Below, piece by piece: positions 43,976 to 51,245 of a stretch of DNA of 64,000 nucleotides. This DNA is from Acidobacteriota bacterium (lineage in GTDB: Bacteria; Acidobacteriota; Blastocatellia; Pyrinomonadales; Pyrinomonadaceae), in the NCBI GenBank assembly GCA_019639115.1, contig JAHBSM010000009.1, forward strand, positions 110,964-174,963. The letters run 5' to 3'. The translations under genes were made by a program, and so were the position numbers. Numbering within the stretch: the stretch's first letter is position 1; every line of letters starts with the position of its first letter. The notes beneath the pieces are model-generated. The model had not been told where the DNA came from. It ran no database searches and saw nothing but the letters and a program-made list of their open reading frames with translations.

Positions 43976-45085
43976 ATGCCGGAAACCTTGCCTGTAAGAC
44001 CGGGCGAAGAGCTGGACATTGATCGGCTGCGGCTTTTCGTTGCCGGTGCAATCGGGCCTGCGAGCGATGTTAAGATCGAGCAATTCACGGGCGGAAGCTC
44101 GAATCTAACATACTTGATAACCATCAACGGTGCGGAATACGTCCTGCGTCGCCCGCCTTTCGGCAATACAATAAAAACAGCACACGACATGCGGCGCGAG
44201 TTCGAAGTGCTGTCAAAGCTCTCGCACGTTTATTCGCCCGCACCAAAACCTCTGTACTTTTGCGATGACGCGAACGTGATCGGCTCCGAATTCTATTTGA
44301 TGGAACGGCGAAAAGGGCTGATCATTCGGGGACTCGTCACGATCCCGGAGGCGGATGACGACTCGAACGCAGAAGCACTGGCATTAGCCAAGGCAAAGCA
44401 AGATCTTGAAACTTCGCAGGCGTTTCGCCGCGAGGTTTGTATATCCTTCACCCGAAATCTGGCCGGCCTCCACGCTCTCGACCTCCGAGTTTCAGGCCTT
44501 GCCGACCTCGGAAAACCCGTCGGTTACAACCGACGTCAGGTCGAAGGCTGGACCAAGCGCTACATTGCAGCAAAGACCCACGAGCTCGTTGAACTCGAGA
44601 AAGCGATCCGTTGGCTTAATGATCACATTCCTCCGGAATCGGGCGCCTCTCTGATCCACAACGATTACAAGTTCGACAACATCATGCTCGACCCGAACGA
44701 TCTCACGCGTATCACCGCGGTGCTCGATTGGGAAATGGTCACGGTCGGCGATCCGCTGATGGATCTAGGCACGACGCTTGGCTATTGGATGTCCCCCGAC
44801 GTAGGCGACGAACTAATAAACATGCCATTCAACCCGCGAGTGTTGATGGAAAATGTCACACGCCGCGAACTTGTCGAAATGTATATCGAAGCATCGGGCC
44901 GCGACCTGCCGGACATCCTCTTCTATTACGTCTTCGGCACGTTCAAGATCGCGGTCATCGCACAGCAGATCTACGCGAGATACGTGAGAGGATCTACGAA
45001 AGATAAGCGTTTCGCGGAGTTCGACCGATTCGTCGCCGCTCTGGGGCGCATCTCGGCCGATGCGATAAAGCGAGGATCGCTATGA
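43976..45085 (+). CDS. APH-fold phosphotransferase (ACAD10/11-kinase/LvaA-like)
   Basis: A 369-residue aminoglycoside-phosphotransferase-fold kinase. The N-lobe has 'FTGGSSNLTYLITINGAEYVLRR'. The catalytic loop is 'LIHNDYKFDNIMLDP' (HxD with Asp and Asn) and the DFG-equivalent is 'VLDWEMVTVGDPLMDLG'. These features fit the kinase domain of ACAD10/11 and of LvaA, which phosphorylates 4-hydroxyacyl-CoA. Its location divergent from an ACAD10/11-like dehydrogenase supports a two-protein route for hydroxy-fatty-acid breakdown rather than antibiotic resistance. It converges with preA; the stops are 2 nt apart. Confidence 0.85.
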   Translation: MPETLPVRPGEELDIDRLRLFVAGAIGPASDVKIEQFTGGSSNLTYLITINGAEYVLRRPPFGNTIKTAHDMRREFEVLSKLSHVYSPAPKPLYFCDDANVIGSEFYLMERRKGLIIRGLVTIPEADDDSNAEALALAKAKQDLETSQAFRREVCISFTRNLAGLHALDLRVSGLADLGKPVGYNRRQVEGWTKRYIAAKTHELVELEKAIRWLNDHIPPESGASLIHNDYKFDNIMLDPNDLTRITAVLDWEMVTVGDPLMDLGTTLGYWMSPDVGDELINMPFNPRVLMENVTRRELVEMYIEASGRDLPDILFYYVFGTFKIAVIAQQIYARYVRGSTKDKRFAEFDRFVAALGRISADAIKRGSL

Positions 45086-45087
45086 AT

Positions 45088-46329
45088 TTATGAGGTTCTT
45101 TCGCGCCAGGACTGTGGATTCGAGCCGTCGTCGCGGCGTTCCATCGTGATGGCTCCTGGCGACGGGCAGACGAGTGCACAGAGGTTGCAGCCTACGCATT
45201 CTTCTTCGATGACGCGCGGATATCGATGGCCGTTCGACTCGACGAATTCGAACGACTGGTGAGCGCCGTCCTCGCACGCTACGTAGCAAAGGTTGCAGCG
45301 GACGCAATGTTCTTCGTTGACGTGGGCTTTGACGACGTAATTGAGGTCGAGATCGCCCCAGTCGGTCACGCGGGCCACAGAGCTGCCGATGATGTCGTTG
45401 ACCGAACTGAAACCTTTCTCGTCGAGATACGAGTTCAGCCCGTCGATCATGTCCTCGACGATGCGGTAACCGTAATGCATCACGGCAGTACAAACCTGGA
45501 CGCTGCCTGCGCCGAGCAGCATGAATTCGACCGCATCGCGCCACGTGTTAATGCCGCCGATGCCGCTGATGGGAATGTTGAATTCCGTATCTCGAGCGAG
45601 TTCCGACACCATATTCAGCGCGATCGGTTTTACCGCAGTTCCGCAATAGCCGCCATGCGCGGCCATGCCGTTGACGTTTGGATACGGAATGAACGTATCG
45701 ATATCGACACCCATTACGGAGTTGATGGTATTAATAAGCGACACTGCATCGGCACCGCCTTTTTGCGCGGCCCGTCCCGGAGGCAAGATGTTAGCGACGT
45801 TCGGCGTGAGCTTGACGATCACCGGCAGGGTCGAAACCTCTTTCACCCATTCCGTGACCATGCAAGTATATTCCGGCACTTGTCCCATCGCCGAGCCCAT
45901 TCCCCGCTCGCTCATGCCGTGCGGACAGCCGAAATTAAGCTCAAAGCCGTCGCAGCCTGTGTCCTGTGTCTTCTTTACGATCTCGTGCCAGGCCTCGCGT
46001 TTTGACTCGACCATCAAACTCGCGATCACGGCGTTGTTCGGATACTTTTTCTTGCACTCGTAGATCTCCTTCAGATTCACTTCGAGCGGCCTGTCTGTTA
46101 TCAACTCAATGTTGTTGAGGCCGATAAGCCGGCTTGCTCCGAGATCGAGACCGGCAAGCCGCGACGAAACATTTACGATAGGCTCGCCCAAGGTCTTCCA
46201 AACGGCGCCTCCCCAACCCGCGTCAAATGCGCGCTCGATCATCGAACCCATATTCGTCGGCGGCGCGCTCGCGAGCCAGAACGGATTCGGCGACTTAATT
46301 CCTGCAAAATCGATCCTAAGGTCTGCCAT
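45088..46329 (-). CDS. preA: NAD-dependent dihydropyrimidine dehydrogenase subunit PreA
   Basis: A 413-residue protein of the length of E. coli PreA. An FMN-binding TIM barrel of the dihydroorotate dehydrogenase type ('IKSPNPFWLASAPPTNMG', 'DGFELNFGCPHGMSERGMGSAMGQ', 'VIVKLTPNV', 'PISGIGGI') is followed by two [4Fe-4S] ferredoxin motifs ('CVRCNLCYVAC' and 'CVGCNLCALVCPSPGA'). It reduces uracil/thymine to the dihydro forms together with PreT. ATG 46329 ('MADLRIDF') is chosen; the longer frame is not family-like. It sits 26 nt downstream of preT. Confidence 0.96.
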   Translation of the reverse strand: MADLRIDFAGIKSPNPFWLASAPPTNMGSMIERAFDAGWGGAVWKTLGEPIVNVSSRLAGLDLGASRLIGLNNIELITDRPLEVNLKEIYECKKKYPNNAVIASLMVESKREAWHEIVKKTQDTGCDGFELNFGCPHGMSERGMGSAMGQVPEYTCMVTEWVKEVSTLPVIVKLTPNVANILPPGRAAQKGGADAVSLINTINSVMGVDIDTFIPYPNVNGMAAHGGYCGTAVKPIALNMVSELARDTEFNIPISGIGGINTWRDAVEFMLLGAGSVQVCTAVMHYGYRIVEDMIDGLNSYLDEKGFSSVNDIIGSSVARVTDWGDLDLNYVVKAHVNEEHCVRCNLCYVACEDGAHQSFEFVESNGHRYPRVIEEECVGCNLCALVCPSPGAITMERRDDGSNPQSWRERTS

Positions 46330-46355
46330 AGAACACTCTGTGCATTTATCTTTGG

Positions 46356-47714
46356 CTAATCTCCTACCACCGCTCCGGCGAAGGCGACCTTCTCGCCCGT
46401 AAGAGAATAGTGAATCCCCATTGCGGCAAGTTTGCCCATCTGCGACGCGTCGACAGCTTCCTTCCCTCCATTGGCGCAATCGCCGCCGGCAAAGACCTTA
46501 GGGTCCGAGGTCTGCATTTGATCATTGACCTCGACGCGGCCTTTTTCGTCAACAGCCACGCCAATGGTCTCGGCAAAAAACGACGCCATTTTCTTTTGAC
46601 CGATCGCCTTGATCACCTGATCACAGGCGATCTCGCTCACCACTCCGGCGGCATCGGCCACACGAATTCCTGTCACGCGGCCATCGCCGAGTATCTCGAC
46701 CGGCGTGGCCTGCCACAAGAATTCGACGCCGTCCTTTCGGGCGAGCTCCATCTCGTAATCGTAGGCGGGAGCATCTTTTTCTGTGCGGCGATAGACCATT
46801 ATCACCCGCTCAGCTCCCAAACGTTTTGCCTGCGTGGCCGCATCGACCGCTGTATTGCCGGCTCCGATGACAGCGGCCACCTTGCCTAGAGGCACGCTTT
46901 TCCAGTCCCGCCCTTTGATCTGTTCGATAAACGCAAGCGCGTCGATCACGCCTTCGAGGTCTTCGCCCGGAATATTAAGTCGATTTGTCTCGCCAAGACC
47001 GGCGGCAACAAATATCGCGTCGTGCCACTCTCGCAAAAGTTCGATCCCGACGCGATCGACCGGCCCGAGCGTTTCTTCGGAACCCGCCACGACCTCAGTA
47101 TTTAGCCGAAACTCGACCCCGACGCCCGCTACGCGTTCCGCTTCCTTGATCGATACGCTCTGCGGCATCTTGTACTCCGCCATCCCGTAGGTGTCGAGCC
47201 CGCCCGCAAGTTCACGGCGTTCGTAAACGATCACTTCGTAGCCGAGCCTTGCCAGATAAAAGGCGCACGAAAGCCCGGCCGGTCCCGACCCGATAATGCC
47301 GACAGACTTGCCGTTCGGCTCACCTCTGGTAAATATCTGCTTTTCTTCCGCAAGCGCTTTGTCGGTCGCGTATCTCTGCAAACGTCCTATCTCGATCGGC
47401 CGCTGTACAAGCGTTTTTTCGACACAGGCGCCTTCACACAGGACCTCGACCGGGCAGACTCGGGCACACGTTGCCCCTATCGGGTTCGCGTCAAATATCA
47501 CGCGTGCGGAGCCGATCAGATTGCCGCTCGCGATCTTCTTGATGAACGACGGAACATCGATATGCGTGGGACACGCTCGCGTACAGGGAGCGTCGTAGCA
47601 ATACAAACAGCGATTCGCTTCGGCAAGCGCCTCAGCCGGCGTCATCGGCGGAGCGATGTCAGCAAAATTCGCCTCGATCTGAGTGATGTTCAGCGGTGTA
47701 ATATGATCAGCCAT
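46356..47714 (-). CDS. preT: NAD-dependent dihydropyrimidine dehydrogenase subunit PreT
   Basis: A 452-residue FAD/NAD(P) oxidoreductase. The N-terminal Fe-S domain has 'CLYCYDAPCTRACP' and 'CARVCPVEVLCEGACV', as in GltD and PreT. An FAD Rossmann motif 'GIIGSGPAGLSCAFYLARLG' and an NAD motif 'AVIGAGNTAVDAATQAKRLGAE' follow. It passes electrons from NADH to the PreA pyrimidine site in the reductive pyrimidine pathway. It is upstream of and co-oriented with preA; the gap to the amidase gene holds an inverted repeat. Confidence 0.95.
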   Translation of the reverse strand: MADHITPLNITQIEANFADIAPPMTPAEALAEANRCLYCYDAPCTRACPTHIDVPSFIKKIASGNLIGSARVIFDANPIGATCARVCPVEVLCEGACVEKTLVQRPIEIGRLQRYATDKALAEEKQIFTRGEPNGKSVGIIGSGPAGLSCAFYLARLGYEVIVYERRELAGGLDTYGMAEYKMPQSVSIKEAERVAGVGVEFRLNTEVVAGSEETLGPVDRVGIELLREWHDAIFVAAGLGETNRLNIPGEDLEGVIDALAFIEQIKGRDWKSVPLGKVAAVIGAGNTAVDAATQAKRLGAERVIMVYRRTEKDAPAYDYEMELARKDGVEFLWQATPVEILGDGRVTGIRVADAAGVVSEIACDQVIKAIGQKKMASFFAETIGVAVDEKGRVEVNDQMQTSDPKVFAGGDCANGGKEAVDASQMGKLAAMGIHYSLTGEKVAFAGAVVGD

Positions 47715-47722
47715 TAGAAAAC

Positions 47723-47805
47723 TTAGCCATAGATCAACGCAGACAGACGCAGACCGCCTGCAAGACTGTTTTTGATCCGCGTATCTTGCGCCTATCCGCG
47801 GCTAA
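47723..47805. repeat. Degenerate inverted-repeat element in intergenic gap
   Basis: The gap begins with TTAGCC (47723) and ends with GGCTAA (47805). The interior left arm (ATAGATCAACGCAGAC) and right arm (reverse complement GCGGATAGGCGCAAGAT) are imperfectly complementary, with repeated ACGCAGAC units. The wording resembles the dispersed 'CACAGATTAACGCAGATTA' style intergenic repeats common in environmental bacterial genomes. It is probably a non-coding, non-autonomous element. Confidence 0.5.
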
Positions 47806-47810
47806 AACTC

Positions 47811-48680
47811 TTAATCAGCGACGATCGCATCATACGCGTCGGGCCGTCGATCGCGGAAGAATTGCCATGTATTTCGCACCTCGCGGATCTTGTCCATATC
47901 GAGGTCGGCGACGACAAGTTCATCCCGGTCGCGTGAGCCTTCGGCGATGATCTGGCCGCGCGGATCGCAGAAATACGATTGGCCGTAGAACTCGCCGATG
48001 TTCCACGGTGCTTCTGTGCCGACACGATTTATCGCGCCCACGAAGTAACCGTTAGCGACGGCGTGTGCGGGCTGCTCGAGTTTCCAGAGATATTCGCTGA
48101 GACCTGCAACGGTCGCCGATGGATTAAAGATGATCTCGGCCCCGTTCAATCCCAGACATCTTGCTCCCTCCGGAAAATGCCGGTCATAGCAAATGTAAAC
48201 GCCGATCGTGCCGACCGCGGTGTCAAAAACGGGATACCCGAGATTGCCCGGGCGGAAATAGAACTTCTCCCAAAATCCCGGAGCCACGTGCGGGATGTGG
48301 GTTTTGCGATATTTGCCGAGGTACGTACCGTCGGCATCTATCACCGCGGCCGTGTTGTAGTAGATACCGGTTTGTTCTTCTTCATATATCGGCACGACGA
48401 GGACCATCGAGTGTTGTTTCGCGACGTCCTGCATGAGCCTAACCGTAGGCCCGTCGGGGACCCGTTCCACAGCATCGTACCAACGCGTCTGCTGCTCGGC
48501 GCAGAAATACGGCGTCGTGAATATCTCTTGAAAGCACAACACTTGCACGCCTTGTCGGGCGGCCTCCTCGACGAATCTCATCTGATTGTCGATATTGGCA
48601 CGCTTGATCTCGTCGATCGGGGCGTCTATATCGCCGACATTGTGCGCCTGTATCAGGCCGGCTTTTACTATTCGTCCCAT
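47811..48680 (-). CDS. Nitrilase-superfamily amidohydrolase, beta-ureidopropionase-like
   Basis: A 289-residue C-N hydrolase with the triad Glu52 ('CFQEIFTTPYF'), Lys126 ('RKTHIP') and Cys164 ('CYDRHFPEGAR'). 'HIPHVAPGFWEKFYFRPGN' is characteristic of the beta-ureidopropionase/N-carbamoylputrescine amidase branch. It would hydrolyse N-carbamoyl-beta-alanine to beta-alanine, ammonia and CO2, the third step of reductive pyrimidine catabolism. The location beside preA/preT and an NCS1 permease favours that substrate over carbamoylputrescine. It starts 4 nt after the cytochrome gene's stop. Confidence 0.88.
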   Translation of the reverse strand: MGRIVKAGLIQAHNVGDIDAPIDEIKRANIDNQMRFVEEAARQGVQVLCFQEIFTTPYFCAEQQTRWYDAVERVPDGPTVRLMQDVAKQHSMVLVVPIYEEEQTGIYYNTAAVIDADGTYLGKYRKTHIPHVAPGFWEKFYFRPGNLGYPVFDTAVGTIGVYICYDRHFPEGARCLGLNGAEIIFNPSATVAGLSEYLWKLEQPAHAVANGYFVGAINRVGTEAPWNIGEFYGQSYFCDPRGQIIAEGSRDRDELVVADLDMDKIREVRNTWQFFRDRRPDAYDAIVAD

Positions 48681-48684
48681 GGCC

Positions 48685-49725
48685 TTACGGGTTATTCCTC
48701 ACTTCCTGGATCTTTCGCGTCCAACTGATCGCCGGCATTGCGTATCGCACGGTCGCGGGCAGTTTGACGCCGCCGAAATCGCGATGATCCGACATATCGA
48801 CCTGGAACGGGAACGGCCCGATAACGGTCATCGCCGTCGCCACTCGCCGCACCAGGAATCCTGTCGCCGTGTCAAAATACAGCCGCTCGCGTGCGCCGGA
48901 CGAGGTCGTTCCGAGCACGAGGTAAACCTCGCGGCCGTCGATGCGGTCAACGAATCGGAAATCCAGCTTCGTATATACCGACGCCAGGTCCGGATTGGCG
49001 AATAGCTGTGCTTCGCGTCGGATCTGTTCCATCTCATCGGGCCTGAGCGTGATCGGTTCTTTATTTCCCGTCTTTCTTACCTTTTCGCCCTCGACGACCT
49101 CTGAGATCAGGTAATCGCCATAGCGGGTATCGACGCGAAACATGCCCGGCTCCTGCCATATCTCTTCGGGTTCGGTCGTCTTACCGTCCGGCTCCACGCG
49201 GGTCGCAGTTATATGCCGGGACTTTATCTTTGCAAGTGCGGCCTTGCCGCCGAGCGCGGCTTCGTATTTTGCCAATATCTGTTCGACGGTCGGTTTGGTT
49301 GCCGGCTGTTTCGGCCGCTCCTCTCGTACGACCTGCATCAGGTTTGGAACTGCGATCGGACGTTCGCGGCCGCCGTGACAGGTGTTGCACGTGACCTCTG
49401 TCTTGCCCTCAAAGAACTGTTTGTTGATCGCAAAGGTCATCTTCAGCATTTCGCGGGCGATGTCCTTATGCTCGTTGCCGTCCTTTTCAAAATCGCGGTC
49501 GTTCGACGCGTGGCACATCTTGCAATCGACCCCGAGGCTGGCCGACATGATGTTCATTATCGGCCCGATCTGGTCCGCGGGCACGTCGTTGAGCACTTTG
49601 ATGTTCTTGAATTTCTGGCCGGCCGTCTCGACCTTGGCCTGCGCATCCGCTGACCGGCTTCCAAAGAATTGTTGTCCGGCCGCCGCGACCGCGATCGCGA
49701 TCAAGATCAGTTTTATCTTATTCAC
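48685..49725 (-). CDS. Periplasmic diheme c-type cytochrome (reaction-centre cytochrome-like)
   Basis: A 346-residue protein with a signal peptide (about 1-29). Two heme-binding motifs are present: CKMCH (68-72) and CNTCH (113-117). The spacing and 'VPADQIGPIMNIMSASLGVDCKMCH' text match the photosynthetic reaction centre cytochrome c subunit-like family found in non-photosynthetic Acidobacteria. The C-terminal 200 residues ('WQEPGMFRVDTRYGDYLISEVVEGEKV') resemble a LolA-like beta sheet. It should carry electrons in the periplasm; the partner is unknown. GTG 49725 overlaps the permease stop (GTGA), so it is translationally tied to a nucleobase transport gene, which is odd. Confidence 0.87.
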   Translation of the reverse strand: MNKIKLILIAIAVAAAGQQFFGSRSADAQAKVETAGQKFKNIKVLNDVPADQIGPIMNIMSASLGVDCKMCHASNDRDFEKDGNEHKDIAREMLKMTFAINKQFFEGKTEVTCNTCHGGRERPIAVPNLMQVVREERPKQPATKPTVEQILAKYEAALGGKAALAKIKSRHITATRVEPDGKTTEPEEIWQEPGMFRVDTRYGDYLISEVVEGEKVRKTGNKEPITLRPDEMEQIRREAQLFANPDLASVYTKLDFRFVDRIDGREVYLVLGTTSSGARERLYFDTATGFLVRRVATAMTVIGPFPFQVDMSDHRDFGGVKLPATVRYAMPAISWTRKIQEVRNNP

Positions 49726-51215
49726 TTGTTTTGAGCCCTTCCGCGAGTATTATGCATCAGCAGGAAATATACTACGAACCCGACGGCAAACGTAACGAAC
49801 CACGCGTAGGTGTAGAGCGCGTCGAGCAGTCCGGGATCCGCGACTACGCCGCCTGCGGTCGTGGCGGCTCGCAAAAATCCCGGCACGACCGGCGCTACGG
49901 CTATAACGAGAGCCGCGACCGCGCGCCAATTGAAACCGCCCGAGTACGAATAGATGCCGTCGGTCCTGAATAGCTCGGCCAGCTTGAGTTCACAGCGCCG
50001 GATGACAAAATAGTCGCAGATCAATATGCCGCCGATCGCACCCATTAGACCCGAATAGCCGATCAGCCATGTAAAGATATACGCGCCCATTGACGACATC
50101 AGCTGCCACGGCATCATCACGATACCGATGACCGCGGTGATCAGGCCGCCCGTTACGTAAGATATCCGTTTCGGGTTGAGATTCGAGAGATCATTCGACG
50201 GCGAGACCACGTTCGCGGCCATATTGGTAGTTAACTGTGCGATAAATATGATCAGCATCGCGAAAAGGATAACGGCCCGGTTGTCGAATTTTTTAATGAG
50301 CTGAACGGGGTCGGCGATCGCTTCGCCGTAGATGATCACCGTCGCACTCGTCACCGCAACGCCGATAAAGGCGAACGCCGTCATCGTCAGCGGCAGCCCG
50401 AGAGCCTGACCCAGCACCTGCGAACGCTGCGACCTTGCGTATCGTGTAAAGTCAGGGATGTTCAGGCTTAGCGTCGCCCAATAACCGACGGACGCGGTCA
50501 ACGCCGCAGGAAAGAGAGTCCAAAAATCGCCGTGAGCCTTTTGCAACGCTGCCGTTCCTGAGAGCACGCTCCCGATGCCGCCCGCCGCGTTCGACGCCCA
50601 GATCAGCAACGCAAGGCCGCCGAGCAACAGCAGTGGCGAGCCCCAAGATTCGAGATGCTTGATGCCCTCGATGCCGCGGAGGATTATGACGACCTGAATG
50701 ATCCAAAACAGAAAGAACGAGATCCATGTGTGCAGCGGATTTCCCGCGATCACGGAGTCGAACGACGCCCAGCCCGGCCAGACGGCCGTCAGCAGAGCGT
50801 CGATCGCAGTTCCGCCGATCCATGTTTGAATGCCGAACCAGCCGCAAGCGACGATCGCACGCAAAACGGCCGGTATGTTCGCTCCCTTTGTCCCGAACGA
50901 AGCACGCAGCAAAACCGGAAACGAGATGCCGTACTTCGTGCCGGCGTGGGCGTTCAATACCATCGGGATCAACACGATGCAATTGCCGAGCAGGATGGTC
51001 AGCATCGCCTGCCACCACGTCATCCCTTGAGCGATGAAACCGCCGCCGAGCATATAGGTCGTGATCACGACGCTCATCCCGATCCACAACGCAGCGATGT
51101 TCCACGTGGACCAGGTCCGCTGCTCTATCGTCGTCGGAGCAAGGTCATGATTCCACAACGGCGACGCCGAAACGTCCTCGTTCAATTCGACAAACTCTTC
51201 ACTATTGTCACCCAT
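49722..51215 (-). CDS. NCS1 family nucleobase/allantoin permease
   Basis: A 497-residue protein with about 12 helices. 'PLWNHDLAPTTIEQRTWSTWNIAALWIGMSV' is the NCS1 (nucleobase:cation symporter-1) N-terminal signature, and 'TWIGGTAID', 'NMAANVVSPSNDLSNLNPKRIS' and 'YFVIRRCELKLAELF' match too. It probably imports uracil, dihydropyrimidine or allantoin with H+ or Na+. The neighbouring pyrimidine-degrading genes favour a pyrimidine. ATG 51215, just after GGGAG, is preferred to GTG 51218. The TPR array ends 30 nt upstream on the same strand. Confidence 0.92.
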   Translation of the reverse strand: MGDNSEEFVELNEDVSASPLWNHDLAPTTIEQRTWSTWNIAALWIGMSVVITTYMLGGGFIAQGMTWWQAMLTILLGNCIVLIPMVLNAHAGTKYGISFPVLLRASFGTKGANIPAVLRAIVACGWFGIQTWIGGTAIDALLTAVWPGWASFDSVIAGNPLHTWISFFLFWIIQVVIILRGIEGIKHLESWGSPLLLLGGLALLIWASNAAGGIGSVLSGTAALQKAHGDFWTLFPAALTASVGYWATLSLNIPDFTRYARSQRSQVLGQALGLPLTMTAFAFIGVAVTSATVIIYGEAIADPVQLIKKFDNRAVILFAMLIIFIAQLTTNMAANVVSPSNDLSNLNPKRISYVTGGLITAVIGIVMMPWQLMSSMGAYIFTWLIGYSGLMGAIGGILICDYFVIRRCELKLAELFRTDGIYSYSGGFNWRAVAALVIAVAPVVPGFLRAATTAGGVVADPGLLDALYTYAWFVTFAVGFVVYFLLMHNTRGRAQNK

Positions 51216-51245
51216 CACAGGACTCCCATTTTCGTAGAAGCAGTA

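Noticed and set aside
43976..45085. Aminoglycoside resistance kinase
   Set aside because: The APH fold is present, but context with an ACAD10/11-like dehydrogenase and the LvaA-like motifs favour an acyl-CoA kinase.
46330..46479. 50-residue N-terminal extension of PreA
   Set aside because: It overlaps preT coding sequence and lacks similarity to PreA; ATG 46329 gives standard length.
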